Source: Cryobacterium sp. MLB-32
GTDB taxonomy: Bacteria > Actinomycetota > Actinomycetes > Actinomycetales > Microbacteriaceae
Length of the DNA stretch: 32,204 nucleotides
Reading direction: 5' to 3'
Assembly: GCF_000738085.1 (NCBI RefSeq)
Contig: NZ_JPRS01000051.1
Coordinates: 1-32,204, forward strand
The notes under the pieces: generated by a model
What the model was told of the DNA's origin: nothing
Seen by the model: the letters and a program-made list of their open reading frames with translations, nothing else
The model's database searches: none
Shown here: positions 32,044-32,204 of the stretch, piece by piece
Position numbering within the stretch: the stretch's first letter is position 1
Layout of the letters: each line of letters starts with the position of its first letter
Made by a program: the position numbers and the translations under genes

Positions 32044-32056
32044 ATGAGATTCTCAT
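32044..32056. promoter_or_regulatory. Palindrome 1 (operator-like)
   Basis: ATGAGATTCTCAT: six-base arms ATGAGA and TCTCAT around one central base, at the predicted transcription start. It matches palindrome 2 except for one central base. Confidence 0.5.
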
Positions 32057-32081
32057 TCTCGCGTTCGGAGCGTGACCGATC

Positions 32082-32095
32082 ATGAGAATTCTCAT
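32082..32095. promoter_or_regulatory. Palindrome 2, covering the start codon
   Basis: ATGAGAATTCTCAT is a perfect 14-base palindrome whose first three bases are the regulator's ATG. It starts 38 bases after palindrome 1. As RNA it could also form a short stem with the start codon in it, or pair with the copy upstream. Confidence 0.5.
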
Positions 32096-32204
32096 CGTGA
32101 ACAGTGACCCCGAACAAAGCGACGTGCTGGATCGCGTGCTCCGCATCGAAGGGTATGCAACCGACCGTGTGGCTACCGGGATCGACGCTCTGATCACGTC
32201 GGCA
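32082..32204 (+). CDS. Response regulator, receiver domain start (partial)
   Basis: The first 41 codons of a two-component response regulator cut by the window edge. MRILIVNSDPEQSDVLDRVLRIEGYATDRVATGIDAL fits the first strand, the acidic pocket and helix 1 of a receiver domain of OmpR/PhoB type. The usual paired acidic residues after strand 1 (DD or ED) read as NSD here, so only D9 is obvious. The phospho-acceptor Asp and the output domain lie beyond the window. GGAG is about ten bases before the ATG. Confidence 0.85.
   Translation, partial: MRILIVNSDPEQSDVLDRVLRIEGYATDRVATGIDALITSA

Overview
The window looks like chromosomal DNA of a high-GC Gram-positive bacterium, most likely Microbacteriaceae (Actinomycetota). 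The reasons are high GC with many GTG starts, an actinobacterial DUF3039 zinc-ribbon protein, a small DUF7882-type protein typical of that family, actinobacterial-style envelope genes, and many start codons lying 6-8 nt after a TAnnnT box, as in leaderless transcripts. No tRNA, rRNA, insertion sequence, phage gene or CRISPR array was seen. Coding density is high. The longest gene-free stretches are 9507-9761 (about 255 bp, divergent promoters) and 17462-17688 (about 227 bp, a tandem repeat); no gap exceeds 300 bp.

Layout. 1-6215 holds housekeeping genes: a DedA membrane protein, a CDF metal exporter, the minus-strand operon murI-rph-rdgB (rdgB carries an apparent one-base frameshift), a SHOCT-domain membrane protein, nicotinate phosphoribosyltransferase and a DUF3039 protein. 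6241-9506 encodes a two-gene ABC exporter whose ATPase has an unusual disordered extension of about 320 residues. 9762-17461 is a cell-envelope glycopolymer cluster: a LicC-like cytidylyltransferase, a Wzm/Wzt-type (TagG/TagH-like) ABC exporter, a CDP-glycerol glycerophosphotransferase-like enzyme, two family 2 glycosyltransferases and a CDP-alcohol phosphotransferase with an altered active site. A lone XRE regulator and an EcsC-like protein sit inside this cluster. A 15-bp tandem repeat with a strong hairpin (17538-17673) separates it from a membrane-anchored HtrA-type protease. 19445-24253 holds metabolic genes (PLP aminotransferase, Old Yellow Enzyme, alpha/beta hydrolase, DUF7882 protein, nitrilase-family amidase); two convergent pairs share a CTAG at their stop codons.

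24386-30583 is the most distinctive unit: three tandem paralogous membrane-attached alpha/beta hydrolases, then a large MprF-type aminoacyl-phosphatidylglycerol synthase whose N-terminus resembles a rhomboid without its catalytic residues. The genes are coupled (ATGA and TGATG overlaps), apart from an 89-bp gap before the third. I read it as a possible lipid aminoacylation and de-acylation system. The window closes with a membrane glycosyltransferase (GT87/DUF2029-like) and the first 41 codons of a response regulator. The regulator's start codon lies inside a perfect 14-bp palindrome, and a second near-palindrome lies at its predicted transcription start.
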